Positions 17,644 to 26,192 of a stretch of 64,000 bases of DNA are shown one piece after another. The notes beneath the pieces are model-generated. The model was not told where the DNA came from. It was given only the letters and a program-made list of their open reading frames with translations, and searched no databases. The position numbers were made by a program, and so were the translations under genes. Origin of the DNA: Rhodospirillales bacterium (GTDB lineage: Bacteria; Pseudomonadota; Alphaproteobacteria; Rhodospirillales; WMHbin7); the NCBI GenBank assembly GCA_016215555.1, contig JACRJC010000004.1:26683-90682 (forward strand). The letters are read 5' to 3'. Positions within the stretch are counted from its first letter, which is position 1. Each line of letters begins with the position of its first letter.

Positions 17644-18681
17644 ATGACGGATCGCATCAAACTGACGGGTTTCTCGCATGGCGGCGGCTGCGGCTGCAAA
17701 ATCGCCCCGTCCGTCCTCGAGCGCCTTTTGTCCGAACTGCCGAAGGACTCCCTGCCCTATCCCAGTCTGATGGTCGGTCTTGAGAATGGGGACGACGCCG
17801 CCGTCTACGATCTCGGCAACGGCCAGGCGCTGGTCGCCACCACCGACTTCTTCATGCCCATCGTCGATGACGGCTATGATTTCGGACGCATCGCCGCCAC
17901 CAATGCCCTGTCCGACGTCTATGCCATGGGCGCGAAACCGATCCTGGCCCTGGCCCTGCTGGCCATGCCCATCGACAAGCTGCCGGATTCCGTCATCCGC
18001 GACATCGTGCGCGGCGGCATGGACGCTTGCAAAGGAGCCGGCATTCCCGTAGCCGGCGGTCATTCCATCGATTCCGTCGAACCCATCTATGGACTGGTGG
18101 CGCTGGGACTGGGCGACAAGGCCAAGATCAAGCGCAATGACAAAGCCCAGGCCGGGGATGTGCTGATCCTCAGCAAACCCATCGGCATCGGCATTCTTTC
18201 GGCGGCCTTGAAGAAGGATGCCTTGTCGCCGGATGGCTACGCCGCCATGATCTCTCTGACGACGACGCTGAACAGCGCCGGGCCAAGCATCGCCGCCATC
18301 GAGGGCGTTCACGCCATGACCGACGTCACCGGCTTCGCCCTGCTGGGCCATCTGTGGGAAATGGCGCGGGGCAGCAAATTGACGGCCGTCTTGAAGGCGA
18401 ATGACGTGCCGGTGATCCCCGAGGCGCTTGAACTGGCGCAGAAAGGTTTCGTCACCGGAGCCTCGGGCCGCAATTGGAACAGCTATGGTAGCCATGTCGC
18501 CCTGTGCGAAGGCCTGCCCGAGTGGCGGAAAAATCTTCTGAACGACCCCCAGACCAGCGGCGGCTTGCTGATCGCCGCCGGCAAACAGGCGGCCTCCGCC
18601 GTGCTGTCCGTCCTGGCTGGGGCCGGAGCCATCGTCGGTCATCTGGAGGAAGGCGAGGCCGGAATCAGGGTGGCCGGTTAG
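17644..18681 (+). CDS. selD: Selenophosphate synthetase
   Basis: 345 residues. The N-terminal GGGCGCKIAP contains the catalytic Cys-Lys pair (Cys rather than Sec). It is followed by TTDFFMPIVDDGYDFGRIAA, PVAGGHSID and DPQTSGGLL. It uses ATP and selenide to make the selenium donor for selenocysteine or selenouridine. AAGGGA lies upstream of the ATG. No selA, selB, tRNA-Sec or selenoprotein is visible in the window, so the downstream use of selenophosphate is not shown here. Confidence 0.95.
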   Translation: MTDRIKLTGFSHGGGCGCKIAPSVLERLLSELPKDSLPYPSLMVGLENGDDAAVYDLGNGQALVATTDFFMPIVDDGYDFGRIAATNALSDVYAMGAKPILALALLAMPIDKLPDSVIRDIVRGGMDACKGAGIPVAGGHSIDSVEPIYGLVALGLGDKAKIKRNDKAQAGDVLILSKPIGIGILSAALKKDALSPDGYAAMISLTTTLNSAGPSIAAIEGVHAMTDVTGFALLGHLWEMARGSKLTAVLKANDVPVIPEALELAQKGFVTGASGRNWNSYGSHVALCEGLPEWRKNLLNDPQTSGGLLIAAGKQAASAVLSVLAGAGAIVGHLEEGEAGIRVAG

Positions 18682-18685
18682 CGCA

Positions 18686-18732
18686 CGATCGTTTTAATCC
18701 AAGTCACTTCGTGACGCGGATTAAAACGATCG
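18686..18732. terminator. Long dyad with nested hairpin after selD
   Basis: CGATCGTTTTAATCC (18686-18700) pairs perfectly with GGATTAAAACGATCG (18718-18732). A small hairpin GTCAC-TTC-GTGAC lies inside. It lies between the convergent selD and phosphopantetheinyl transferase genes. There is no clean U-run, so it may be a palindromic repeat rather than a simple terminator. Confidence 0.55.
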
Positions 18733-18787
18733 CGCGCTAAAACAAATAGGTAGAGATTCACGCGCGAAACCTGGGCCGTTTAATGGC

Positions 18788-19531
18788 TCAGGTTTCTTCC
18801 GATCCGCTCTGGCCCTTCAGCAAATCCTGCGCCCGCACGGCCCTGGTCTGGATCGCCACCTGTTGCGATTGGCGATGACGCAAGGACAGGGCCAGAAGAT
18901 GGGCGTCGGAAGGCTGATGGCGATAAAACTGCCAGTCCAGGGGGTCGCCGCCATCGGCGGCGGCAAAGTGAATCCGCAACGGGTCGAACGTGAAGTAAAA
19001 GGAATCCAAAGGTTGGGCCAGGCCCTTTCCAATCGCCTTGACATAGGATTCCTTCAGCGTCCAGAAAGCGAGAAAGGTCTCCAATTCGCGGTCGGCGGGA
19101 ACGGATTTCAGGAATTCCGCTTCCTCGGGCGCAAAAAATCGCCGGCTCAGCGCCGCGCAATTGGGCGTGCGCTTCAAACATTCCGCATCAACGCCGATAT
19201 CGAATTCCGGCGTCAGCGCCGCCGCCGCCAACCCACGCGTATGCGACAGATTCAAGCGCCAACGCGGCCCGCCCGAAGGCGACACCAGCTCGGGCTTGCC
19301 GTGATCGTGAATCGTGAAACGCCAGGAACGGGGATCGCCGCCGGCGACGGAGGAAAGCAGCACACGGCCCAGCGCATGCGCCGCAATGTAAGATTCCCGA
19401 TCCCGTTCAAAATGGAATCTGCCGGCGCGCTCGCGCTCTGCCTGCGCCAACAAATCCCCGAGGGGCTGCCAAGCCGCCGTCTCGACCAGACCTGTCTCCA
19501 GCCACCATAGGAAGACCCTGTGTTCAGACAC
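18788..19531 (-). CDS. 4'-phosphopantetheinyl transferase (Sfp type)
   Basis: 247 residues. The Sfp/Gsp-type motifs are present: LNLSHTRGLAAAA, GVDAECLKR (Mg-binding Asp/Glu) and FWTLKESYVKAIGKGL. It transfers phosphopantetheine from CoA to a carrier protein Ser; the size and motifs suggest the broad-specificity Sfp class rather than AcpS. No polyketide or peptide synthetase is in the window, so its partner is unknown. It is convergent with selD. Confidence 0.9.
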   Translation of the reverse strand: MSEHRVFLWWLETGLVETAAWQPLGDLLAQAERERAGRFHFERDRESYIAAHALGRVLLSSVAGGDPRSWRFTIHDHGKPELVSPSGGPRWRLNLSHTRGLAAAALTPEFDIGVDAECLKRTPNCAALSRRFFAPEEAEFLKSVPADRELETFLAFWTLKESYVKAIGKGLAQPLDSFYFTFDPLRIHFAAADGGDPLDWQFYRHQPSDAHLLALSLRHRQSQQVAIQTRAVRAQDLLKGQSGSEET

Positions 19532-19779
19532 TTGCCGTCATCCCTTCCCTGCTGCATCATCCGTAGCCCGACGGAGTCCCAATGGCAAGCTAGGCGGTTA
19601 GGACGTCCTTCGCCTCCATAGGTCCGCAAGCTCCGCGCCATCGATACAGGCAAGACATTCGCCGCCGCCCACTGTCCGCTGTGGCTGAAATTGAGACACG
19701 GGGGCGGGATTGCCGTCCCTACGCATCCCCAAGGGGGCGGACGGGGACGTCTGGCTAGCCGCTAACCTACTGGAAAATA

Positions 19780-19856
19780 TGGCGCGCCCGGAGAGATTCG
19801 AACTCCCAACCCCCAGATCCGTAGTCTAGTGCTCTATCCAATTGAGCTACGGGCGC
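19780..19856 (-). tRNA. tRNA-Arg (anticodon ACG)
   Basis: A 77-base cloverleaf can be folded: acceptor GCGCCCG/CGGGCGC, D-arm GCTC/GAGC, anticodon stem CTAGA/TCTGG with loop CTACGGA (anticodon ACG, read as ICG), and T-arm GGGAG-TTCGAAT-CTCTC. The terminal CCA is encoded. No integrase or attachment-site duplication is seen beside it. Confidence 0.95.
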
Positions 19857-20090
19857 GCGAGGGGGGTGGAATACGCCAGGAGACCCAGCCGGTCAAGCGA
19901 AAACCGCCTGCCCTGGCAAGGGAGAGGGCCCGCGGCGGCTCATCTTGGCCCGCAAGGCCGCTATTTTCCCCTAAGTTCTTGAATTCCAGCTTGTGGATAG
20001 GGGGGGATGTGGGTAAACTCCCCTCGATTTCGTGCCGGGGAGCGATTCGTAACAGAACGGCGGCGCGAGCAGTTTGGCTCACCGAGGTGA

Positions 20091-21263
20091 ATGAAAACAA
20101 TGGCTCGATCGAAAGTCACGGCAGCCATCCTGACGACGGCGCTTGCGCTTGGGGGATGTTCGTTTGCGTCTGACGCTTTGTTCCCGTCTCTGTCCGGAAG
20201 CGATCCGGCCGGCGAGGACCAAGCCGTTGAAACCAAGGCCGCAGCCGCGGCCCCCGCGCCTTCGGGCCGGGCAGCGGTCACGGCGGCGCCGGCATCAGCG
20301 GCGCCTCCCATGGGATCGGCCAGCTTTGAATCGCCCGGCGTCACGCCCGGCCAGTCGACCGGCACCCATGTCGGCCAGAAGGCCGGCCAGATGCGCGGCG
20401 AGCTGGGCCAATTGCAAACCACCATGACCAGCCTGAATGGTCAACTGCAGCAGGTTCGCGCCCAGACGGTGCAGGACTCGCAGCTCTACCACGGCACGCT
20501 GTCGGCGATTAATTCGCGCCTGCAGGTCGGCACCACGCCCGGCAATCCCATTCTGCTTCAGCAGTGGAACGCCGCCTCGGTGGAACTCGACAAGATCAAC
20601 GACGACATCGCGCGTATGAACGCCCTGGCCAACGAAACCTCGCAGGCCGCCACCCTGGCCGCCTATCTGCTGGATTCTGTGCGCGCCACCCGCGGCCTGT
20701 CGGGCGCCGTCGATGAAGACCATCGCCAATTGACCGTGCTGGAAGATGAAACCAACCGCACCGTCGTTCTGGTCGAGCGCGTTCTGACCGAACTGTCGCA
20801 GGACATCACCCGCCAGCAGGCCTATCTCGGCAACGAGCGCAGCAACCTCAATCTGCTGGCCATCGCCGTCAAGAACGGCCAGTTCTACGGCACCAGCCTG
20901 GCCAACCGCAGCTCGATCCCGCAAGTCTCGGTCCCCATGGCCGACGCGGCGCCGATGGCCGGCGGCAAGCCTCTGATGGTCATCAAGTTCGACCGCCAGA
21001 ACGTGGCCTACGAGCAGCAGCTTTACACCGCCGTCAGCCGCGCTCTCGAGCGCAAGCCCAACGCCACCTTCGATCTGGTGGCGATCAGCCCCGCCGTCGG
21101 CACGGTGTCGCAGCCGGCCCTGTCGGCCTCGATGTCGAAGAAGGACGCCGAGCAGGTGATGCGTTCGCTCAACAATATGGGCCTGCCTTCGACCCGGGTG
21201 CGCATGTCGGCTTCGTCGTCGTCCGCCGCCACCTCGCCCGAGGTGCATCTGTTCGTGCACTGA
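20091..21263 (+). CDS. Predicted outer-membrane lipoprotein, function unknown
   Basis: 390 residues. The N-terminus TAAILTTALALGGCS is a lipoprotein signal with lipobox LGGC, so Cys 23 would be lipidated. An Ala/Pro-rich linker follows, then a helical region (about 95-260, many Gln/Leu/Asp, coiled-coil-like). The C-terminal globular part at about 285-390 (PLMVIKFDRQNVAYEQQLYT, PEVHLFVH) looks like the end of an OmpA/SPOR-like periplasmic fold, which I cannot assign. It is transcribed alone and ends at a strong terminator. Confidence 0.75.
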   Translation: MKTMARSKVTAAILTTALALGGCSFASDALFPSLSGSDPAGEDQAVETKAAAAAPAPSGRAAVTAAPASAAPPMGSASFESPGVTPGQSTGTHVGQKAGQMRGELGQLQTTMTSLNGQLQQVRAQTVQDSQLYHGTLSAINSRLQVGTTPGNPILLQQWNAASVELDKINDDIARMNALANETSQAATLAAYLLDSVRATRGLSGAVDEDHRQLTVLEDETNRTVVLVERVLTELSQDITRQQAYLGNERSNLNLLAIAVKNGQFYGTSLANRSSIPQVSVPMADAAPMAGGKPLMVIKFDRQNVAYEQQLYTAVSRALERKPNATFDLVAISPAVGTVSQPALSASMSKKDAEQVMRSLNNMGLPSTRVRMSASSSSAATSPEVHLFVH

Positions 21264-21284
21264 GGCTGCCTTATCGGAAATACC

Positions 21285-21308
21285 AAAGGGCGCCATTCGG
21301 CGCCCTTT
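21285..21308 (+). terminator. Rho-independent terminator after the lipoprotein gene
   Basis: A perfect 10-bp stem AAAGGGCGCC/GGCGCCCTTT with the tetraloop ATTC lies 20 bp after the stop. Confidence 0.85.
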
Positions 21309-21359
21309 GCGTTTAGGACAGTCCGGCTTATAGTTTTGTCGTCCAGCAGGGAATTCGAC

Positions 21360-22832
21360 ATGGCCAAGACAGCGGCGAAGAAGACGCCCCCCAAGCCCAA
21401 AACCACCGCCGCCCCGCCGCGCATTCATCCGGTCATTCTGTCGGGCGGCGCCGGCACCCGCCTGTGGCCGATGTCGCGCGCTCTTTATCCCAAACAGTTG
21501 CTGCCGCTAGCCAGCGACAAGACCATGCTGGAGGAAACGGCCAGGCGCGTCACCTCCGACCTTTTCGCCGAGCCCTTGGTCATCTGCAACGACGAGCATC
21601 GCTTTATCGTGGCCGAACAATTGCGGTCCATGAAAGTCAAGCCGACCGCCATCGTGCTGGAGCCCGAGGGCCGCAACACCGCCCCCGCCGTCGCCGTCGC
21701 CGCCCATATGCTGGCCGCCCTGTCGCCTGATACGGTAATGGCTGTCATGCCGTCCGACCACACCGTATCCAACGTCAAGGCGTTCCGAAGCGCCATGGCC
21801 AAGGCCGCCGAAGCCGCCAGGGCCGGCTATCTGGTCACCTTCGGCATCACGCCGACGCAGCCGGAAACCGGCTACGGCTATATCAAGGCCGGATCGAAAC
21901 TGAAGGGCCTGGACGGCGTCCTGGCCGTCGAACGTTTCGTTGAAAAGCCCGACCTCAAGACCGCCCAGGCTTATCTGGCCGACGGCAGCTATTCCTGGAA
22001 CAGCGGCATTTTCGTGATGACGGCGGGCGCCTATCTCGAAGAATTGAAGAAACAGCATCCTGAAATCGTCCGCGCCACCCGCATCGCCATCGCCAACGCC
22101 GCGCGCGATCTCGATTTTCTGCGTCTGGAGGCGGAATCATTCGCCAAGGCAACCAGCCAATCCATCGATTACGCGGTGATGGAACATACAAGAATGGCCG
22201 CCCTGGTGCCGGTCGAGATGGGCTGGAGCGATGTCGGATCCTGGCGCGCCCTTTGGGAAATCGCCGCCAAGGACGAAGCCGGCAACGTCATCTCGGGCGA
22301 CGTCATGTGCGAGGATGTGAAGAACTCGCTGGTCAAGGGCGACGGCACGCTGGTCGCCGTGGTCGGACTTGAAAATGTGGTGGTGGTGGCGACCGACGAC
22401 GCGCTGCTGGTTACCTCGATGGACAAGGCCCAGGACGTCAAGAAAATCGCTGAATCCCTGAAAAAACAGGGGCGCAAGGAACATCTGACGCCCTCCAAGG
22501 TCTATCGCCCCTGGGGATTCTATCAAAGCCTGGAGGAAGGCGAGCGCTATCAGGTCAAGCTGATCAGCGTCAATCCGGGGGCGTCCCTGTCCTTGCAGAT
22601 GCATCACCACCGGGCCGAACATTGGGTGGTGGTGCGCGGCACCGCCAAGGTCACGCGCGCCGAGGAAACCATTCTGCTGCACGAAAACCAATCGACCTTC
22701 ATTCCGCTGGGCGTCGTCCACCGGCTGGAGAATCCCGGCAAGGTGGCGCTGTCGATCATCGAAGTGCAGTCGGGCAGCTATCTGGGCGAGGACGATATCG
22801 TGCGCATCGTCGATACCTATGGGCGGAATTAG
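21360..22832 (+). CDS. manC: Mannose-1-phosphate guanylyltransferase / mannose-6-phosphate isomerase
   Basis: 490 residues, the usual size of the bifunctional AlgA/ManC/XanB type. The guanylyltransferase part (about 20-320) has SGGAGTRLWPMSRALYPKQL, ILEPEGRNTAPAV-like, FVEKPDLKTA, WNSGIFVM and MGWSDVGSW. The C-terminal cupin isomerase part (about 375-490) has RPWGFYQSLEEGERYQVKLI, LSLQMHHHRAEHW and NQSTFIPLGVVHRLENPG. The product, GDP-mannose, feeds extracellular polysaccharide or O-antigen sugars. The ATG at 21360 is followed by a short Lys/Pro-rich extension. Its end overlaps the convergent membrane-protein gene by 4 bp. Confidence 0.94.
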   Translation: MAKTAAKKTPPKPKTTAAPPRIHPVILSGGAGTRLWPMSRALYPKQLLPLASDKTMLEETARRVTSDLFAEPLVICNDEHRFIVAEQLRSMKVKPTAIVLEPEGRNTAPAVAVAAHMLAALSPDTVMAVMPSDHTVSNVKAFRSAMAKAAEAARAGYLVTFGITPTQPETGYGYIKAGSKLKGLDGVLAVERFVEKPDLKTAQAYLADGSYSWNSGIFVMTAGAYLEELKKQHPEIVRATRIAIANAARDLDFLRLEAESFAKATSQSIDYAVMEHTRMAALVPVEMGWSDVGSWRALWEIAAKDEAGNVISGDVMCEDVKNSLVKGDGTLVAVVGLENVVVVATDDALLVTSMDKAQDVKKIAESLKKQGRKEHLTPSKVYRPWGFYQSLEEGERYQVKLISVNPGASLSLQMHHHRAEHWVVVRGTAKVTRAEETILLHENQSTFIPLGVVHRLENPGKVALSIIEVQSGSYLGEDDIVRIVDTYGRN

Positions 22833-23260
22833 CCGGTGGTTCTTCCGCTCAGACGCAATCCGTCGCGGGCGTTCAGGATCATCAGCGTCAGATTGACGCC
22901 GCCCGCCGCCAGTTCCAGGCCTTGAACCGTATAGAACATCCGGGTAAAATGCCCACCCGCCGCCAGATGGTCGAGCAGGATGGCCGAGGGCAGAAGAACA
23001 AGAATGCCGTTGGCGGCGACGATTTTCATGCGCCGAAGCTTTTGCTGGGCCAAAGGCGCTTTCGAAGCCTGACGAAATCCGCTGGCCCCGGTCAGAATCA
23101 GCGACAGAATCAAGACCGGCAGCGCCCACAGAATGGCCCGTTTCACGCAGACCACCGTTTCAGGCTCGGCCATCACTTCGCTGACCACCGTCGATAGCCA
23201 GAAAGCGGCGATCAGCAGCATGGCGATCACGCCCGCCACCGGGTGAAGACGCTTCATCAT
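22829..23260 (-). CDS. Conserved membrane protein in an operon with a MarR regulator
   Basis: 143 residues with about four hydrophobic segments (GVIAMLLIAAFWLSTVVSEV; LWALPVLILSLILTGASGF; VAANGILVLLPSAILLDHLA; LELAAGGVNLTLMILN). No family function is recognised. It starts within the end of the MarR gene (ATGA overlap), so the regulator very probably controls it. A small efflux or stress-related membrane protein is possible but unproven. Confidence 0.75.
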   Translation of the reverse strand: MMKRLHPVAGVIAMLLIAAFWLSTVVSEVMAEPETVVCVKRAILWALPVLILSLILTGASGFRQASKAPLAQQKLRRMKIVAANGILVLLPSAILLDHLAAGGHFTRMFYTVQGLELAAGGVNLTLMILNARDGLRLSGRTTG

Positions 23261-23733
23261 ACGGGCTCTCCTTGCATCGCCAACTCCTTGCGCAACTGTT
23301 TGAGCACGGCCAAGGCGGTTTCAATCTGGGTTTCGGTCAATCCCTGCGCCAAACGGTTGGCCCAGGGCACTTCGCAATCGATGGCGGCGTCATAGGCCCG
23401 CCGTCCCTTGTCCGTCAACAAGATCAGCCAGGCGCGCTTGTGATGCGGATTGGGAGCCTGGGCCAGGAAGCCCTCGGCCATCAGATCATCGACCACCCGC
23501 TGCACCGACTGGCGGGCCAACCCCATGCTGCGGGCCAGATAGGCGACGGGACGCGGCTCGACCGCCATGGCGACGGCCCCCAGCACCTGCCAGCGGGCAC
23601 TGGTCAGGCCGATCTCGCGGGTCAGGGCGTCGCCGGCTTCCAACAACGCTCCGTTCACGCGGAAGATTTCCAGCATCAGGCTGGTCAGGGCCGACCCTTC
23701 CGGCGTGTGATCGGGGTGAAATCGCTTCGACAT
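23257..23733 (-). CDS. MarR-family transcriptional regulator
   Basis: 158 residues. The winged helix at about 45-110 has LTSARWQVLGAVAM, VAYLARSMGLARQSVQRVVD (recognition helix) and the wing NPHHKRAWLILLTDKGRRAY. MarR dimers usually repress their own operon and release on binding a small aromatic molecule or on oxidation. A perfect 12-bp inverted repeat sits just upstream of the ATG at 23733. It is translationally coupled to the membrane-protein gene. Confidence 0.9.
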   Translation of the reverse strand: MSKRFHPDHTPEGSALTSLMLEIFRVNGALLEAGDALTREIGLTSARWQVLGAVAMAVEPRPVAYLARSMGLARQSVQRVVDDLMAEGFLAQAPNPHHKRAWLILLTDKGRRAYDAAIDCEVPWANRLAQGLTETQIETALAVLKQLRKELAMQGEPV

Positions 23734-23746
23734 TGCAGCACACTGC

Positions 23747-23772
23747 CATATTGACAGCTTGCTGTCAATATG
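23747..23772. promoter_or_regulatory. MarR operator, perfect 12-bp inverted repeat
   Basis: CATATTGACAGC and GCTGTCAATATG are separated by TT and lie 14-39 bp upstream of the MarR start. The size and symmetry fit a MarR dimer site. TTGACA within it may also serve as a -35 box. Confidence 0.75.
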
Positions 23773-23807
23773 TGGATTCTCCGGCCCACCGCCCTTGCAA
23801 GCTTTTG

Positions 23808-24320
23808 TTATTCTTGTTCTTTCTGAAGCTCCTCGGCATAGCCGAAATGCGAGAAATCCTCGATCCGAGCCGGATAGAGAATCCCGTCCAGATGGTCGCA
23901 TTCATGCTGGACCACCCGGGCATGATAGCCCTGGGCTTGGCGGCGGATGGGCTGGCCGTCGAGACCGTATCCCGAATAGCGGATGGCGCTGTATCTGGGC
24001 ACCAGGCCCGCCAATCCCGGCAAGGACAGACAGCCCTCGCTTCCCTCTTCCATATCCTCGCCCAAGGGTTCGAAGACGGGATTGATTAGCACGGTCAAGG
24101 GCACTTCCTCCCCACCCCGGATGGCGGGCACGAAGAAAATGACCAGCCTCAACGAGGCATGGACCTGGGGTGCGGCTAGGCCGACGCCGCCGGCATCGGC
24201 CAGGGTTTCAACCATGTCCTCGACCAGACGGCGCAACTCGGGCGCTCTGGGATCGGCCACCGGTTGGGCAATGGCGCGCAGAACCGGATGCCCCATGCGG
24301 GCTATCTTCAATATAGACAT
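23808..24320 (-). CDS. def: Peptide deformylase
   Basis: 170 residues. All three metal and active-site motifs are present: [16 protein letters not shown] (Cys ligand) and QHECDHLDG (two His ligands and catalytic Glu). It removes formyl groups from nascent proteins. The ATG at 24320 gives [15 protein letters not shown]. The gene stands without fmt, divergent from a sugar-kinase gene. Its start codon is preceded directly by CTAACCTT, also found before nudC, with no Shine-Dalgarno. Confidence 0.94.
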   Translation of the reverse strand: MSILKIARMGHPVLRAIAQPVADPRAPELRRLVEDMVETLADAGGVGLAAPQVHASLRLVIFFVPAIRGGEEVPLTVLINPVFEPLGEDMEEGSEGCLSLPGLAGLVPRYSAIRYSGYGLDGQPIRRQAQGYHARVVQHECDHLDGILYPARIEDFSHFGYAEELQKEQE

Positions 24321-24364
24321 AAGGTTAGATTGCCCCAATCGTCTGGCTTTGAAAAGAGGTCGCC

Positions 24365-25213
24365 ATGGCGCGCATTCTGGTGCTGGGAACCGTGGCCGAG
24401 GATCAGGTGGTGGGACTGAGCCAGCCCCTGGTTTCGGGCAGCCATCAAGATGGAATCGACAAGGGCGTCCGGTTGGGCGGCGGCGGCGCCAATGCCGCCG
24501 TGGCCCTGACAAGGGCGGGCGACACGGCCCTGCTGGTGGCGGCGCTGGGCAGCGATGCCGTGGGCGACGGATTGCTGTCGCAATTGACCGCCATCGGCGT
24601 CGATCTGTCGCTCTGCCTGCGGCTGGACGGTCCCTCCTCGCGCTCGCTGGTGATGACCGATCCTTTGGACGAGCGCAGCATCGTCAATCTGAAGCGCCTG
24701 CTGGAAAGCGAGCCGCCCCGGCGCATCTTGACTGCGCCAGCGGACGCCCTGTATGTGCGCTCGCGCCATCTTGGACTGGCGCCGCTGATGGCCGAGATGA
24801 CGGCAAGAATGCCGGTGATCGCCCATGTGCCGCCCACCAGCCCGAATGCCGTTCCGGCGCAGATTCTGGTAGGCTCGGAATCGGATCTGGATGGCGATTT
24901 CCTGGCCGATCCCTTCGCCCATGGCATGACGGTTTCCGGCGGCCGGTTGCAATGGATCGCAATCACCCGGGGCGCGAAGGGGGCTGAAGCTTTTGGCCCG
25001 GAAGGACAGCGGCTGTTTCAGCCGGCCCGAAAAGTTGAAGTCATCGACAGCACCGGGGCCGGAGACGCCTTTGCCGCCGGCTTGGCCCACGCCGTCGCCC
25101 GCCATTTGCCGATGGAGGAAGCCCTGAACATCGCCGTCGCCTGGGGAACCGCCGCCACCCGATATGAAAGCTCGGCCCCGGGCGATGGTTTTCCGCCAAT
25201 CAGGGCGGATTAA
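24365..25213 (+). CDS. PfkB-family carbohydrate/nucleoside kinase
   Basis: 282 residues. The N-terminal PfkB signature [18 protein letters not shown] and the C-terminal [17 protein letters not shown] (catalytic Asp, anion hole) are intact. Members phosphorylate ribose, fructose, adenosine and similar; the substrate is not predictable. GAGG lies ahead of the ATG. The end overlaps the convergent nudC gene by 4 bp. Confidence 0.9.
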   Translation: MARILVLGTVAEDQVVGLSQPLVSGSHQDGIDKGVRLGGGGANAAVALTRAGDTALLVAALGSDAVGDGLLSQLTAIGVDLSLCLRLDGPSSRSLVMTDPLDERSIVNLKRLLESEPPRRILTAPADALYVRSRHLGLAPLMAEMTARMPVIAHVPPTSPNAVPAQILVGSESDLDGDFLADPFAHGMTVSGGRLQWIAITRGAKGAEAFGPEGQRLFQPARKVEVIDSTGAGDAFAAGLAHAVARHLPMEEALNIAVAWGTAATRYESSAPGDGFPPIRAD

Positions 25214-26127
25214 CCCTCGTCCAGCCAGCGTTTGATGAGTTGATAGGCGATGGAATCGCTTCTCGGCAGGAACATGCCCTGGCTTTCGAAATCAAGGACT
25301 TCCTGGCGCGTGAACCAGCGCACGTCTTCCAATTCATGAGCGTCGCGCACGATGTCGAAGCTGCGGGCCCGGGCGAAGAAGGCCAGCATCAGCGAGGCCG
25401 GAAAAGGCCAGGGCTGCGAGCCGACATAGATCGCGCGGTCGGCGGTGATGCCGGTTTCCTCATGCACTTCGCGGATGACGGCTTCCTCCAGCGTCTCGCC
25501 GGGCTCGACGAAACCGGCCAGGGTGGCGTACATGCCGGCGGGAAAGCGAGGCGCTCGGCCCAGCAGCGCCCGTCCCCGATTCTCGTCGATGACCAGCATG
25601 ATGACCGCCGGGTCGGTCCTGGGAAAAACCACCGTCTCGCAGCCGGACTTGGCGCAGCGGCGCTGATGCCCGCCCTGTTCCGAAATGGTGGGCGCGCCGC
25701 ATTGGCCGCAGAAACGGGCGGTGCGATGCCAATGCAGCAGCCCCTTGGCCTGGGCCAGAAGGGCGGCCTCGGCGGGCGGCAACAGGGGCCCCATCTCGCG
25801 CAGATTGACGAAAGCCGTGCCCGGCCCCAGCGAAGGCCCGCCCTCGTCGTCGGACAGCGGGGTCAGGTCGCTGGCGAAGACTGGTGCCTTGCCCTTCAGC
25901 CCCAGGAACACGGTTTCCGCCGAGGCGGCCATGGCCTCGCGCAGCCCGGCGGCGGGCAGCAGCACGGCCCGCGGCTCGGGCCCGGTCAGGACCAGATTGC
26001 TGCCCTTCCACATCGGCGCCAGCAGGGCCTTGGATTCGCCCGCCAATTTGGCCAAACCGGCGGCGTCGCGCCTTAAATGGGCCGCCCGGCCGATGCCGGA
26101 ACCGGCGTAAATGATGTTTTCGAACAT
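25210..26127 (-). CDS. nudC: NADH pyrophosphatase NudC (NAD-capped RNA decapping type)
   Basis: 305 residues. The central zinc ribbon CGQCGAP...CAKSGC is followed by the Nudix box GFVEPGETLEEAVIREVHEE and the NudC-specific SQPWPFPASLM. It hydrolyses NAD(H) and removes NAD caps from RNA. The ATG at 26127 begins MFENIIYAG; upstream in-frame starts exist at 26145 and 26163. There is no Shine-Dalgarno before 26127, but CTAACCTT immediately precedes it. Divergent from lepA. Confidence 0.93.
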   Translation of the reverse strand: MFENIIYAGSGIGRAAHLRRDAAGLAKLAGESKALLAPMWKGSNLVLTGPEPRAVLLPAAGLREAMAASAETVFLGLKGKAPVFASDLTPLSDDEGGPSLGPGTAFVNLREMGPLLPPAEAALLAQAKGLLHWHRTARFCGQCGAPTISEQGGHQRRCAKSGCETVVFPRTDPAVIMLVIDENRGRALLGRAPRFPAGMYATLAGFVEPGETLEEAVIREVHEETGITADRAIYVGSQPWPFPASLMLAFFARARSFDIVRDAHELEDVRWFTRQEVLDFESQGMFLPRSDSIAYQLIKRWLDEG

Positions 26128-26192
26128 AAGGTTAGAATCGCACATAAGGACCGGTTGCGCCAAGACTTCGTTGGCCCTATCTTGCGCCCGCC

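Noticed and set aside
17644..18681. Selenocysteine use near selD
   Set aside because: The hydrogenase large subunit uses Cys at both nickel motifs and no in-frame TGA with a SECIS-like hairpin was seen in the window.
19780..19856. Integration site at the tRNA-Arg
   Set aside because: No integrase, no duplicated tRNA 3' end and no composition change on either side.
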